Part shown: positions 1-6,072 of the stretch, in pieces
How positions within the stretch are numbered: the stretch's first letter is position 1
Layout: each line of letters starts with the position of its first letter
Assembly (NCBI GenBank): GCA_947632275.1
Contig: CANROR010000033.1
Coordinates: 1-11,455 of the forward strand
Direction: 5' to 3'
Length of the DNA stretch: 11,455 bases
DNA from: an uncultured Bacilli bacterium
Lineage (GTDB): Bacteria > Bacillota_I > Bacilli_A > RF39 > UBA660
Position numbers and translations under genes: made by a program
The notes under the pieces: generated by a model
The model's input: the letters and a program-made list of their open reading frames with translations, nothing else
The model's database searches: none
Told to the model about the DNA's origin: nothing

Positions 1-80
1 CGAGTAGGTTCGAGTAGGTTCGAGTAGGTTCGAGTAGGTTCGAGTAGGTTCGAGTAGGTTCGAGTAGGTTCGAGTAGGTC
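1..80. repeat. Tandem array of a 10-base unit
   Basis: Eight adjacent copies of CGAGTAGGTT fill the first 80 bases. Seven are perfect and the eighth ends in C instead of T. The unit is half G+C, richer than the surrounding DNA, and 10 is not a multiple of 3, so the array encodes no simple in-frame repeat. There are no spacers, which excludes a CRISPR array. It lies at the very edge of the window, where an S3 coding region would be expected. A sequencing or assembly artefact is the simplest reading; a real minisatellite at a rearrangement point is possible. Confidence 0.9.
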
Positions 81-115
81 AACAATTGCACTGTGTGCGC
101 TGAAGCAGTAAAAAT
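81..115. other. Non-coding linker at a probable chimeric junction
   Basis: These 35 bases lie between the tandem array and the first base where conserved S3 sequence resumes. In the S3 frame they contain a TGA at 101-103, and the residues around it do not resemble the S3 segment that normally precedes the conserved GE(I/V)LP motif. I see no promoter, ribosome site or RNA structure here. Together with the array it looks like foreign or misassembled sequence. Confidence 0.5.
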
Positions 116-181
116 GAAATATTACCTGATAAAAAACCAGTGAAGGGAGCTGAAAAATATGTTGATGCCCAAAAGAACTAA
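116..181 (+). pseudogene. rpsC: 3' end of rpsC, ribosomal protein S3 (C-terminal fragment)
   Basis: Only the last 21 codons and the TAA stop of S3 are present. The reading starts with EILPDKKPV, which matches the family's C-terminal GE(I/V)LPxKK motif that follows the WIYRG or WVYKG segment. S3 lies in the 30S head at the mRNA entry site, and its gene normally precedes rplP directly, as here. The frame overlaps the rplP start by 23 bases. Upstream of 116 the frame is stopped by TGA at 101-103 and no S3 similarity remains. The rest of the gene is therefore missing, probably through the artefact at the left edge and not through true gene decay. The assignment rests on a short motif plus gene order. 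Confidence 0.65.
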
Positions 182-584
182 ATATCGGAAAAGTCATAGA
201 TTAAGTTATGATGGCAAAGCCAAAGGTAATACGGAACTTTCTTTTGGTGAATATGGACTTAAAGCTCTAGAAGGCGGTTGGATTTCGGCTCGGCAAATAG
301 AAGCAGCCAGAATTGCGATGACCCGTTTTATGAAACGGGGTGGAAAAGTATTTATTAATATTTTCCCCCATATGCCTAGAACGAAAAAACCTTTAGAAAC
401 TCGGCAAGGTAAAGGTAAAGGTAACGTTGAAGAATGGGTAGCAGTTGTTAAAACCGGGAAAGTTATGTTTGAAATAACGGGTGTTGATGAAGCAACGGCT
501 AGAGAAGCTTTAAGACTTGCTTCTCATAAACTATCTGTTAAAAGTAAATTTGTAAAAAAGGATGGTGATTCTCTTGGAAATTAA
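159..584 (+). CDS. rplP: 50S ribosomal protein L16
   Basis: L16 binds 23S rRNA near the peptidyl-transferase centre and the A-site tRNA elbow, and is needed late in 50S assembly. The 141-residue product is close to the usual length of about 137-144. It opens with MLMPKRTKYRK, then FGEYGLKALE (about 29-38), the signature RQIEAARIAMTR (45-56) and MKRGGKV (58-64), and ends with EALRLASHKL (116-125). The ATG at 159 is preceded by AAGGGAG at 143-149. The ATG at 165 would drop two conserved residues. The start lies inside the end of rpsC and the end overlaps the rpmC start, which suggests translational coupling. CGG codons fall at conserved arginines (for example R10 and R45). Confidence 0.97.
   Translation: MLMPKRTKYRKSHRLSYDGKAKGNTELSFGEYGLKALEGGWISARQIEAARIAMTRFMKRGGKVFINIFPHMPRTKKPLETRQGKGKGNVEEWVAVVKTGKVMFEITGVDEATAREALRLASHKLSVKSKFVKKDGDSLGN
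558..567 (+). promoter_or_regulatory. Ribosome binding site that decides the rpmC TTG start
   Basis: AAGGATGGTG ends six bases before TTG 574 and lies within the last codons of rplP. It touches the in-frame ATG at 562, so it can serve the TTG but not that ATG. Confidence 0.5.
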
Positions 585-777
585 GGAACTAAGAAAATTA
601 TCTGATGCCGATTTAATGAAAAAAATTAAAGAAACAAAAGAAGAATTATTTACCAAAAGAATGCAACAAGCTAATGGAACACTAGAAAAACCAGTACAAC
701 TTAGAGAGTTAAGACGCGATGTTGCCAGAATGAAAACAATTCTTAAAGAAAGAGAAATAAGTGGAGGTGTTAAATAA
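574..777 (+). CDS. rpmC: 50S ribosomal protein L29, TTG start
   Basis: L29 is a small helical hairpin protein near the nascent-peptide tunnel exit, where it helps dock trigger factor and SRP. I place the start at TTG 574, giving 67 residues beginning MEIKELRKLS, the normal L29 length. An ATG at 562 in the same frame would add four residues and has the AAGGA only 0-1 bases upstream, too close to work as its ribosome site. The helix motifs KETKEELFTKR and LRELRRDVARMKTILKERE are clear. It overlaps the end of rplP by 11 bases and its TAA shares one base with the rpsQ ATG, so translation is probably coupled on both sides. Confidence 0.93.
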   Translation: MEIKELRKLSDADLMKKIKETKEELFTKRMQQANGTLEKPVQLRELRRDVARMKTILKEREISGGVK

Positions 778-1034
778 TGACTGATAATAAACCAGTGTTA
801 GTAGGAAAAGTAGTTAGTGCTAGTAATAATAAAACTATTACCGTTTTAGTTGAAACTGCCAAAAAACACCCACTTTATAATAAGCGCGTTAAATATTCTA
901 AAAAATACGCAGCTCATGATGAAAATAATAAAGCAAAAGTAGGAGATACAGTAAAAATTAGAATGACTAGACCATTATCTAAAACTAAAAGATATGAACT
1001 AGTAGAAGTTTTAATTGATGCTGTTATCCTTTAG
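777..1034 (+). CDS. rpsQ: 30S ribosomal protein S17
   Basis: S17 is an OB-fold protein that binds 16S rRNA early in 30S assembly near helices 7 and 11. The product has 85 residues, the usual size. Family motifs are LVGKVVSASNNKTITV near the N-terminus, HPLYNKRVKYSKKYAAHD in the middle and VGDTVKIRMTRPLSKTKR, which carries the conserved RPLSKTKR loop. The ATG at 777 shares its A with the last base of the rpmC stop and is served by GGAGGTG at 763-769. It is followed 11 bases later by rplN. Confidence 0.97.
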   Translation: MTDNKPVLVGKVVSASNNKTITVLVETAKKHPLYNKRVKYSKKYAAHDENNKAKVGDTVKIRMTRPLSKTKRYELVEVLIDAVIL

Positions 1035-1045
1035 GAGGTAAGTTT

Positions 1046-1414
1046 ATGGTAATGCAAGAATCAAGACTTAATGTTGCCGATAATAGTGGCGCTCGAGAAT
1101 TACTTGTAATTCGCGTTATGGGTGGTTCAAAGGTTAAATACGGAAATATTGGTGACGTAGTCGTTGGAACAGTTAAAAAAGCTATACCTAATAGCCCAGT
1201 TAAAAAAGGAAAAGTAGTTAAAGCAGTTATTGTTCGGACTGTTGACGGAGTTAGAAGAGCTGATGGTTCTTATATTAAATTTTCCGATAATGCTTGTGTT
1301 TTAATTAAAGATGATAAATCACCAGTTGGAACACGGGTACTTGGCCCAGTTGCTAGAGAACTTCGGGAAAAAGATTATATGAAGATCGTTTCTTTAGCAC
1401 CGGAAGTTTTATAG
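1046..1414 (+). CDS. rplN: 50S ribosomal protein L14
   Basis: L14 is a beta-barrel protein at the 50S-30S interface that forms bridge B8 and is the docking site of the silencing factor RsfS. The 122-residue length is exactly typical. It shows the signature RLNVADNSGARE (7-18), the GGSKVKYGNIGDVV loop, KKGKVVKAVIVRT, and the C-terminal GTRVLGPVARELR and MKIVSLAPEVL. The ATG at 1046 is preceded by AGGAGGT at 1033-1039 overlapping the rpsQ stop. A CGA codon encodes the conserved R of NSGARE, which supports standard arginine decoding. Confidence 0.98.
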   Translation: MVMQESRLNVADNSGARELLVIRVMGGSKVKYGNIGDVVVGTVKKAIPNSPVKKGKVVKAVIVRTVDGVRRADGSYIKFSDNACVLIKDDKSPVGTRVLGPVARELREKDYMKIVSLAPEVL

Positions 1415-1423
1415 GAGGTTTAC

Positions 1424-1786
1424 ATGAAAGTTAAAGTTGGAGATAATGTAAAAATTCTTGCCGGAAAAGATAAGGGCAAAGAAGGAAAAGTAATTAGAAC
1501 CTTAAAATTAGAAAATAAAGTGGTTGTAGAAGGGATTAACATTGTTAAAAAACATTCTAAACCAACTAATACTAATGATAAAGGAGGAATATTTGATATT
1601 GAAGCTCCTATTCATGTATCAAATGTTAAAGTAGTTGAAAACAAAAAAGAAGCTAAAAAAGCGGAAAAGAAAACTGAAACTAAAGAAGCAAAAACTGCGA
1701 AAAGTAAAACTACAAAAGAAAAGAAAGAAAAAGTTGCTAGCGCAGAAAAACCTGCGAAAAAAGCAACAAAGAAAGCGAGTAAGTAG
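1424..1786 (+). CDS. rplX: 50S ribosomal protein L24 with a replaced C-terminal half
   Basis: L24 is an assembly initiator protein of the 50S subunit and binds the 5' end of 23S rRNA. The KOW-type N-terminal part is normal: KVGDNVKILAGKDKGKEGKV (about 4-23), VEGINIVKKHSKPT (35-48) and GGIFDIEAPIHVSNV (54-68). The usual continuation with TRVGYK, GKKVRVAKKSG and the final strand is absent. Residues 72-120 are instead a low-complexity tail with 20 lysines in 49 residues, the rest mostly Ala, Glu, Thr and Ser, and no Arg. The reading frame stays open in purine-rich sequence and no alternative frame restores the missing part. The ATG at 1424 has AGGAGGT at 1413-1419. The tail probably contacts rRNA or extends from the surface; that is inference. 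Confidence 0.93.
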   Translation: MKVKVGDNVKILAGKDKGKEGKVIRTLKLENKVVVEGINIVKKHSKPTNTNDKGGIFDIEAPIHVSNVKVVENKKEAKKAEKKTETKEAKTAKSKTTKEKKEKVASAEKPAKKATKKASK

Positions 1787-1789
1787 AGT

Positions 1790-2329
1790 ATGAGTAATTT
1801 TAAAGAATTATATAATAAAACTATTGTACCTAGTCTTATGGATGAATATAAATATTCTTCTGTTATGGCAGTACCTCGTTTAGAAAAAATTGTCATTAAT
1901 GTGGGTGTTGGGGAAGGTAGTAAAGATGAAAAATTTATTACTGCCGCCGTTAAGGATTTAGAACTTATCACGGGTCAAAAACCAATTGTTACAAAAGCTC
2001 ATAAATCAATTGCGGGTTTTAAAATTAGAGCCGGACAATCAATTGGGGTTAAAGTTACTTTAAGAGGGGAAAATATGTATTATTTCCTTGAAAAGTTAAT
2101 TAAAGTTGGACTTCCTCGGGTAAGAGATTTCCGTGGGGTTAACCCTCATTCATTCGATGGACATGGCAATTATACAATTGGGATTAAAGAACAACTTATT
2201 TTCCCAGAAATCGAATATGATGAAGTTGTAAAAGTAAGAGGAATGGACATTGTCTTTGTTACAACAGCAAAGACTAATGACGAAGCTAAGAGTTTATTAA
2301 AAGGCTTCGGAATGCCATTTAAGAATTAA
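1790..2329 (+). CDS. rplE: 50S ribosomal protein L5
   Basis: L5 binds 5S rRNA, places it in the central protuberance and contacts P-site tRNA. The 179 residues match the family. Recognisable segments are PRLEKIVINVGVGEG (about 29-43), LITGQKPIVTKAHKSIAGFKIR, GVKVTLRG, LPRVRDFRGV and the C-terminal MDIVFVTTAKTNDEAKSLL. The ATG at 1790 lies three bases after the rplX stop. There is no strong Shine-Dalgarno sequence, only a GAGT/AGAG-rich stretch, so translation is probably coupled to L24. This is one of the few genes in the cluster without a clear AGGAGG site. Confidence 0.97.
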   Translation: MSNFKELYNKTIVPSLMDEYKYSSVMAVPRLEKIVINVGVGEGSKDEKFITAAVKDLELITGQKPIVTKAHKSIAGFKIRAGQSIGVKVTLRGENMYYFLEKLIKVGLPRVRDFRGVNPHSFDGHGNYTIGIKEQLIFPEIEYDEVVKVRGMDIVFVTTAKTNDEAKSLLKGFGMPFKN

Positions 2330-2339
2330 GGAGGACGTT

Positions 2340-2525
2340 ATGGCTAAGAAAAGTATGATAGCAAAAAACAAAAGAACCCCTAAATTCTCAACACGCGCTT
2401 ATACAAGATGTAATAGATGTGGTCGGCCACATGCAGTATTAAAAAAATATGGAATTTGTAGAATTTGCTTTAGAGAATTAGCGAACGAAGGTAAATTACC
2501 TGGCGTTAAGAAATCTAGTTGGTAA
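2340..2525 (+). CDS. rpsN: 30S ribosomal protein S14, zinc-binding (type Z)
   Basis: S14 sits in the 30S head and is needed for assembly with S3 and S10. The 61-residue product is the short zinc form. C24, C27, C40 and C43 form a CxxC-x12-CxxC zinc site, seen in CNRCGRPHAVLKKYGICRIC, followed by FRELANEGKLPGVKKSSW, the conserved C-terminus. The longer zinc-free paralogue, often used under zinc limitation, is not in this window. AAGGAGG overlaps the rplE stop and serves ATG 2340. Confidence 0.98.
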   Translation: MAKKSMIAKNKRTPKFSTRAYTRCNRCGRPHAVLKKYGICRICFRELANEGKLPGVKKSSW

Positions 2526-2538
2526 GAAGGAGGAAAAA

Positions 2539-2937
2539 ATGTTTGTACAAGATAAAATAGCGGATATGTTAACCAGAATCCGGAATGCTAATCAAATGAA
2601 ATACGCTACAGTTGATGTAGTTGGTACGAAAATGACTTTAGGCATCGCGGAAATATTAAAGAGAGAAGGTTATATTGCCGATTATGTTTATAAGAAAAGT
2701 ACTCAAGGTGATACTTTAACTTTAACCTTAAAATATGGGGAAAAGAAAGAAAAAGTTATTACAGGCTTGAGAAGAATCAGTAAATCTGGTTTAAGAGTTT
2801 ATGTTAAAGCCGATGAAGTTCCTCGGGTTCTTAATGGACTAGGTATTGCAATAATTTCTACTAGCGAAGGTTTAATGACTGATAAAGAAGCTAGAGCAAA
2901 AAGGTTAGGAGGCGAAGTTCTTGCCTATATTTGGTAA
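2539..2937 (+). CDS. rpsH: 30S ribosomal protein S8
   Basis: S8 is a primary 16S rRNA binding protein that organises the central domain. The 132-residue length is standard. Family features include DMLTRIRNANQ near residue 9, ILKREGYI (about 39-46), LRRISKSGLRVY in the middle and the C-terminal signature ISTSEGLMTDKEARAKRLGGEVLAYIW region. In Enterobacteria S8 represses the spc operon through an mRNA site near rplE; I see no such structure here. AAGGAGG at 2527-2533 precedes ATG 2539. An AGG codon falls at the basic position before LGGEVL, which supports AGG as arginine. Confidence 0.98.
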   Translation: MFVQDKIADMLTRIRNANQMKYATVDVVGTKMTLGIAEILKREGYIADYVYKKSTQGDTLTLTLKYGEKKEKVITGLRRISKSGLRVYVKADEVPRVLNGLGIAIISTSEGLMTDKEARAKRLGGEVLAYIW

Positions 2938-2943
2938 GGTATT

Positions 2944-3480
2944 ATGAGTAGAATTGGTGAAAGAAAATTAACAATCCCTGCAAATGTTACTGTTACCATT
3001 AATGGTAGTGAACTTAACGTGAAGGGACCTAAAGGGGAATTAAATTTAAATGTTGATAATTTAATAAGTGTTGAAGTTGTTGATAATACAGTTTTAACGA
3101 AACAAAAAAAGGCTTCTAAAAGAGCTAATGTTATGCAAGGAACCATGAATGCTTTAATTAACAATATGTTAATTGGCGTATCTCAAGGTTTTGAAAAGAG
3201 TTTAGAAGCGGTTGGGGTTGGATATCGGTTTAATGTTGCCGGTAATAAAATTACGATAAATGCCGGATATTCTCATCCTGTTGTTGTCGAAGTACCGGCC
3301 GGGATGAGTGTTACTAGTGAATCTAATACCGAAATTACCATTCACGGAATTGATAAAGAAAAAGTTTCTGAATTTGCGGCTAATGTTCGGAAAATTAGAG
3401 AACCAGAACCTTATAAAGGTAAAGGGATAAGATATAAAGATGAACATGTACGTCATAAAGACGGAAAGAAAGCGGCGTAA
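2944..3480 (+). CDS. rplF: 50S ribosomal protein L6
   Basis: L6 lies near the sarcin-ricin loop and the base of the L7/L12 stalk, and is required for late 50S assembly. The 178-residue product has the usual two repeated domains. It starts MSRIGERKLTIP, includes VKGPKGEL (about 27-34), the central ANVMQGTMNALINNM linker region, GVGYRFNVAGNKITINAGYSHP, and the C-terminal signature REPEPYKGKGIRY (about 152-164). The gap from rpsH is six bases. The ribosome site is weak, TAAGG overlapping the rpsH stop, so translational coupling is likely. Confidence 0.98.
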   Translation: MSRIGERKLTIPANVTVTINGSELNVKGPKGELNLNVDNLISVEVVDNTVLTKQKKASKRANVMQGTMNALINNMLIGVSQGFEKSLEAVGVGYRFNVAGNKITINAGYSHPVVVEVPAGMSVTSESNTEITIHGIDKEKVSEFAANVRKIREPEPYKGKGIRYKDEHVRHKDGKKAA

Positions 3481-3494
3481 GGAGGTTTAAGTAA

Positions 3495-3851
3495 ATGATA
3501 AGAAAAGAAGCAAATAATAAAGCTCGTCAAAGAAGACATGTAAGAGTTCGTAATACAATCAGTGGAACTAAAGATATGCCAAGACTTAACGTATTTCGTT
3601 CGAATAACGGAATTTATGTTCAAGTTATCGATGATGAAGCTGCTAAAACCTTAGCTAGTTCATCAAATCTCGAATTAAAAATTAAAAATGGCGGAAATAT
3701 TGAAGCGGCTAAAGCCGTTGGTAAAGATATTGCCGAAAAATGTAAAAAATTAAAAATTAAGAAAGTAGTATTCGATCGTGGTGGATATCAATATCATGGT
3801 CGGGTTGCGGCCCTTGCTGATGCGGCAAGAGAAGCCGGACTAGAATTTTAG
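3495..3851 (+). CDS. rplR: 50S ribosomal protein L18
   Basis: L18 binds 5S rRNA together with L5 in the central protuberance. The 118 residues fit the family. The basic N-terminal tail KARQRRHVRVRNTISGT is followed by PRLNVFRSNNGIYVQVIDD and the invariant C-terminal segment FDRGGYQYHGRVAALADAA (from about 93), ending AREAGLEF. AAGGAGGT overlapping the rplF stop serves ATG 3495. Confidence 0.98.
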   Translation: MIRKEANNKARQRRHVRVRNTISGTKDMPRLNVFRSNNGIYVQVIDDEAAKTLASSSNLELKIKNGGNIEAAKAVGKDIAEKCKKLKIKKVVFDRGGYQYHGRVAALADAAREAGLEF

Positions 3852-3859
3852 GAGGGCAT

Positions 3860-4363
3860 ATGAGAAATCAAAAATTTGATCAAAAGAAAAGTTTATTAGA
3901 AGAAAAAGTTATCTCAATTGGCCGTGTTACTAAAGTTACCCAAGGGGGACGTCATTTCCGTTTTTCCGCAACAGTAGCAGTTGGAAATCGTAAAGGTCTA
4001 ATTGGGATTGGTAATGGTAAGGCTAATGAAGTACCAGAAGCTATTAAAAAAGCCCTTCAAGCAGCGCAAAAGAATGTGGTTAAAGTAGCCCTTTTAGATA
4101 ATAGAACTATTCCTCATGAAGCTACTGCTAAAGTTGGTCGTTCAGTTGTTTTACTAAAACCGGCTAAAGAAGGTCGCGGTATTATCGCCGGTGGAGCCGC
4201 TCGGGCCGTTCTAGAACTTGCCGGGGTAAAAGATATTGTTTCTAAATCTTTAGGAGCAAATACGCAAGTCAATGTAGCTAAAGCTACGCTTGATGCTTTA
4301 TTAATGCAAAGAACACCTGAACATATCGCGGAACTTCGGGGCAAGAAAGTTGAGGAGTTATAA
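3860..4363 (+). CDS. rpsE: 30S ribosomal protein S5
   Basis: S5 lies at the mRNA entry and the 30S body-head hinge, and contributes to decoding accuracy. The 167-residue product has the N-terminal dsRBD-like domain and the C-terminal domain with EGRGIIAGGAARAVLELAGV. The loop that borders the spectinomycin pocket reads GRVTKVTQGGRHFRF (21-35). Residue Q28 aligns with the lysine (K26 in E. coli) that is usual in VKGGR. TAGGAGG overlaps the rplR stop. The next gene would normally be rpmD, but rplO follows after one base. Confidence 0.98.
   Translation: MRNQKFDQKKSLLEEKVISIGRVTKVTQGGRHFRFSATVAVGNRKGLIGIGNGKANEVPEAIKKALQAAQKNVVKVALLDNRTIPHEATAKVGRSVVLLKPAKEGRGIIAGGAARAVLELAGVKDIVSKSLGANTQVNVAKATLDALLMQRTPEHIAELRGKKVEEL
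4352..4357 (+). promoter_or_regulatory. Ribosome binding site that decides the rplO start
   Basis: GAGGAG ends seven bases before ATG 4365 and is embedded in the final Glu codons of rpsE. It lies downstream of an in-frame TTG at 4350, so it supports the ATG as the true start. Confidence 0.7.
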
Positions 4364-4364
4364 G

Positions 4365-4808
4365 ATGAAATTAGAAAATTTACCAAGAAGTAATGAAACT
4401 AAAGTATCTAAAAGAGTAGGTCGCGGACCTGGTTCCGGCATGGGTAAGACTTCTACCCGTGGGGAAAAAGGTCAAAAGGCCAGAAGTGGAGCCTCAATTA
4501 AAGCTTGGTTCCAAGGTGGTCAAACACCACTTCATAGAAGAATCCCAATTCGGGGATTTAATAACAAAAACTTTGCTATAAGATATGCTACTTTAAATGT
4601 TGCCGATTTAGAAAAATTCTTTAATGATGGTGATGTTGTAACGCCAGAAGTATTAAAAGAAAGAAAAATAATTAAAAAAGAATTAAATGGCATTAAAATT
4701 TTAGCAAGTGGTACCTTAACGAAAAAGTTAACTGTTAAAGCGCATAGATTTACAACCGCAGCGGTAACAAAAATTGAAAATGCTGGTGGCAAAGCAGAGG
4801 TGATTTAA
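4365..4808 (+). CDS. rplO: 50S ribosomal protein L15
   Basis: L15 is an elongated 50S protein that penetrates 23S rRNA and is important in late assembly. The start is ATG 4365, giving 147 residues beginning MKLENLPRS; a TTG 15 bases upstream would add MRSYK, which is not family-like and has no ribosome site. The N-terminal Gly/Arg-rich extension KRVGRGPGSGMGKTSTRGEK is typical, followed by GQKARSGASIKAWFQGGQTP and RRIPIRGF. The C-terminal globular part ends KIENAGGKAEVI. It lies one base after rpsE and one base before secY. rpmD is absent. Confidence 0.98.
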   Translation: MKLENLPRSNETKVSKRVGRGPGSGMGKTSTRGEKGQKARSGASIKAWFQGGQTPLHRRIPIRGFNNKNFAIRYATLNVADLEKFFNDGDVVTPEVLKERKIIKKELNGIKILASGTLTKKLTVKAHRFTTAAVTKIENAGGKAEVI

Positions 4809-4809
4809 A

Positions 4810-6072
4810 ATGTTTCGTGGTTTTACCCAACTTTTTAATAAGAATAATAAAGATATTAGAAAAAGAATATATTTTACCTTATTTTGTTTAGGAGTATTCT
4901 GTTTGGGTACGACGATAACAATTCCTTGGGCCTCAGTTGTCTATGAAAATTTAGGTTTTCTAGAAATTTTCAACTTAATGAGTGGGGGCGGTTTAAGAAA
5001 TTTCTCCATCTTTGGTTTAGGAGTTTCCCCTTATATTACGGCATCCATCATTACGCAATTATTACAAACTGATATTTTTCCTTATTTTAAGGAATTAAAA
5101 GACCAAGGTTATGTTGGTAGACAAAAAATAAATAAAATAACAAGATATATGGGAATCATTATTGGTTTTGCTCAAAGTTATGTTTTATGTTTATTTTATT
5201 TAAAAGGCGCCGATCCTTTTACCATGCTTAAGACATCTCTAGTTATGACAGCTGGGACAGCCTTCTGTTTATGGATGGGTGATCAAATTACTAATAAAGG
5301 TATTGGTAATGGCCAATCAATGTTAATTATGGCCGGGATTATCCAAAGTATGCCTAATGTCTTTACGGGTGCCTATCAAGGATTAGTAGTAGCAAACGCT
5401 AGTTGGATGGGTTGGTTATTCTTCGCTTTGTTTGTCCTAATATATATCTTAATTATTGTCGGTATTATTTGGATTCAATTAGCCGAAAGAAGAATTCCAA
5501 TTCAATATGCTAATCGGACGAATAGTGCCTACGGTGGAGAACAAAGTTATCTTCCAATTAAAATTAACTCCGCGGGAGTTATGCCAGTTATCTTTGCTTC
5601 GGTAGTGACAACGATACCGGCAACAATCGTGGGAGTAATTGGTAATCAAAAAGCCATTGATTTTGTTAATAATTATATTATAAATACCTCTTTAACTGGT
5701 TTTATATTATATATCTTATTAATCTTTTTATTCGGTTATGTTTATACGATGTATATCGCGATGAACCCTGAAGAAATGAGTAAGAATATTAATGAACGCG
5801 GTGGTTATATTCCCGGAATTAGACCTGGGGAAGATACCTCAAAATACATTGCGAATTCTTTAGGTAAGTTAACCGCCGTCGGAAGTGTATTTTTGATTAT
5901 TTTGGCCGCTCTTCCCGTATTAATTTCTAATTTCTCAGATTTACCACAAAGTGTATCAATCGGAGGAACTGGGATATTAATCGTTGTTGGGGTAGCAATT
6001 GAAACTTATAAACAAATTGAAAGTGGATTGGTTTCTAGAAGTTATTCAGCTAGACGGAAGAGGCTAAAATGA
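4810..6072 (+). CDS. secY: Preprotein translocase channel subunit SecY
   Basis: SecY forms the protein-conducting channel in the cytoplasmic membrane, working with SecE, SecG and the motor SecA. The 420 residues are standard and contain about ten hydrophobic helices, beginning near residues 20-40. The plug region reads NLMSGGGLRNFSIFGLG (55-71), followed by SPYITASII. INSAGVMPVIFA (252-263) and NERGGYIPGIRPG (328-340) are invariant family motifs; the latter leads into a helix before the cytoplasmic tail. The C-terminus is basic, ending SARRKRLK. GAGGTGAT in the last rplO codons is the ribosome site. The TGA stop overlaps the adk ATG in an ATGA. Confidence 0.98.
   Translation: MFRGFTQLFNKNNKDIRKRIYFTLFCLGVFCLGTTITIPWASVVYENLGFLEIFNLMSGGGLRNFSIFGLGVSPYITASIITQLLQTDIFPYFKELKDQGYVGRQKINKITRYMGIIIGFAQSYVLCLFYLKGADPFTMLKTSLVMTAGTAFCLWMGDQITNKGIGNGQSMLIMAGIIQSMPNVFTGAYQGLVVANASWMGWLFFALFVLIYILIIVGIIWIQLAERRIPIQYANRTNSAYGGEQSYLPIKINSAGVMPVIFASVVTTIPATIVGVIGNQKAIDFVNNYIINTSLTGFILYILLIFLFGYVYTMYIAMNPEEMSKNINERGGYIPGIRPGEDTSKYIANSLGKLTAVGSVFLIILAALPVLISNFSDLPQSVSIGGTGILIVVGVAIETYKQIESGLVSRSYSARRKRLK

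Noticed and set aside
1..80. CRISPR array
   Set aside because: The 10-base units are contiguous with no spacers and are far shorter than CRISPR repeats.
101..103. TGA in the S3 frame read as tryptophan (genetic code 4), which would extend S3 upstream
   Set aside because: All tryptophans in the window use TGG, map ends at TGA, and the residues upstream of 101 do not resemble S3 even if TGA is read through.
562..573. ATG 562 as the rpmC start
   Set aside because: The purine-rich site touches this ATG, so spacing is wrong; TTG 574 gives the normal L29 N-terminus and length.
1630..1786. Frameshift in rplX explaining the strange tail
   Set aside because: No other frame of this stretch shows the missing L24 C-terminal motifs, and the tail frame stays open to a stop just before rplE.
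1612..1971. Minus-strand open frame over the end of rplX and the start of rplE
   Set aside because: Its hydrophobic, Leu/Phe/Ser-rich sequence is the complement of the lysine-rich tail codons; there is no ribosome site and the plus-strand genes are certain. The other minus-strand frames over ribosomal genes were rejected for the same reason.
4350..4364. TTG 4350 as the rplO start
   Set aside because: It lies upstream of the GAGGAG site and adds residues not found in L15; ATG 4365 is well placed.
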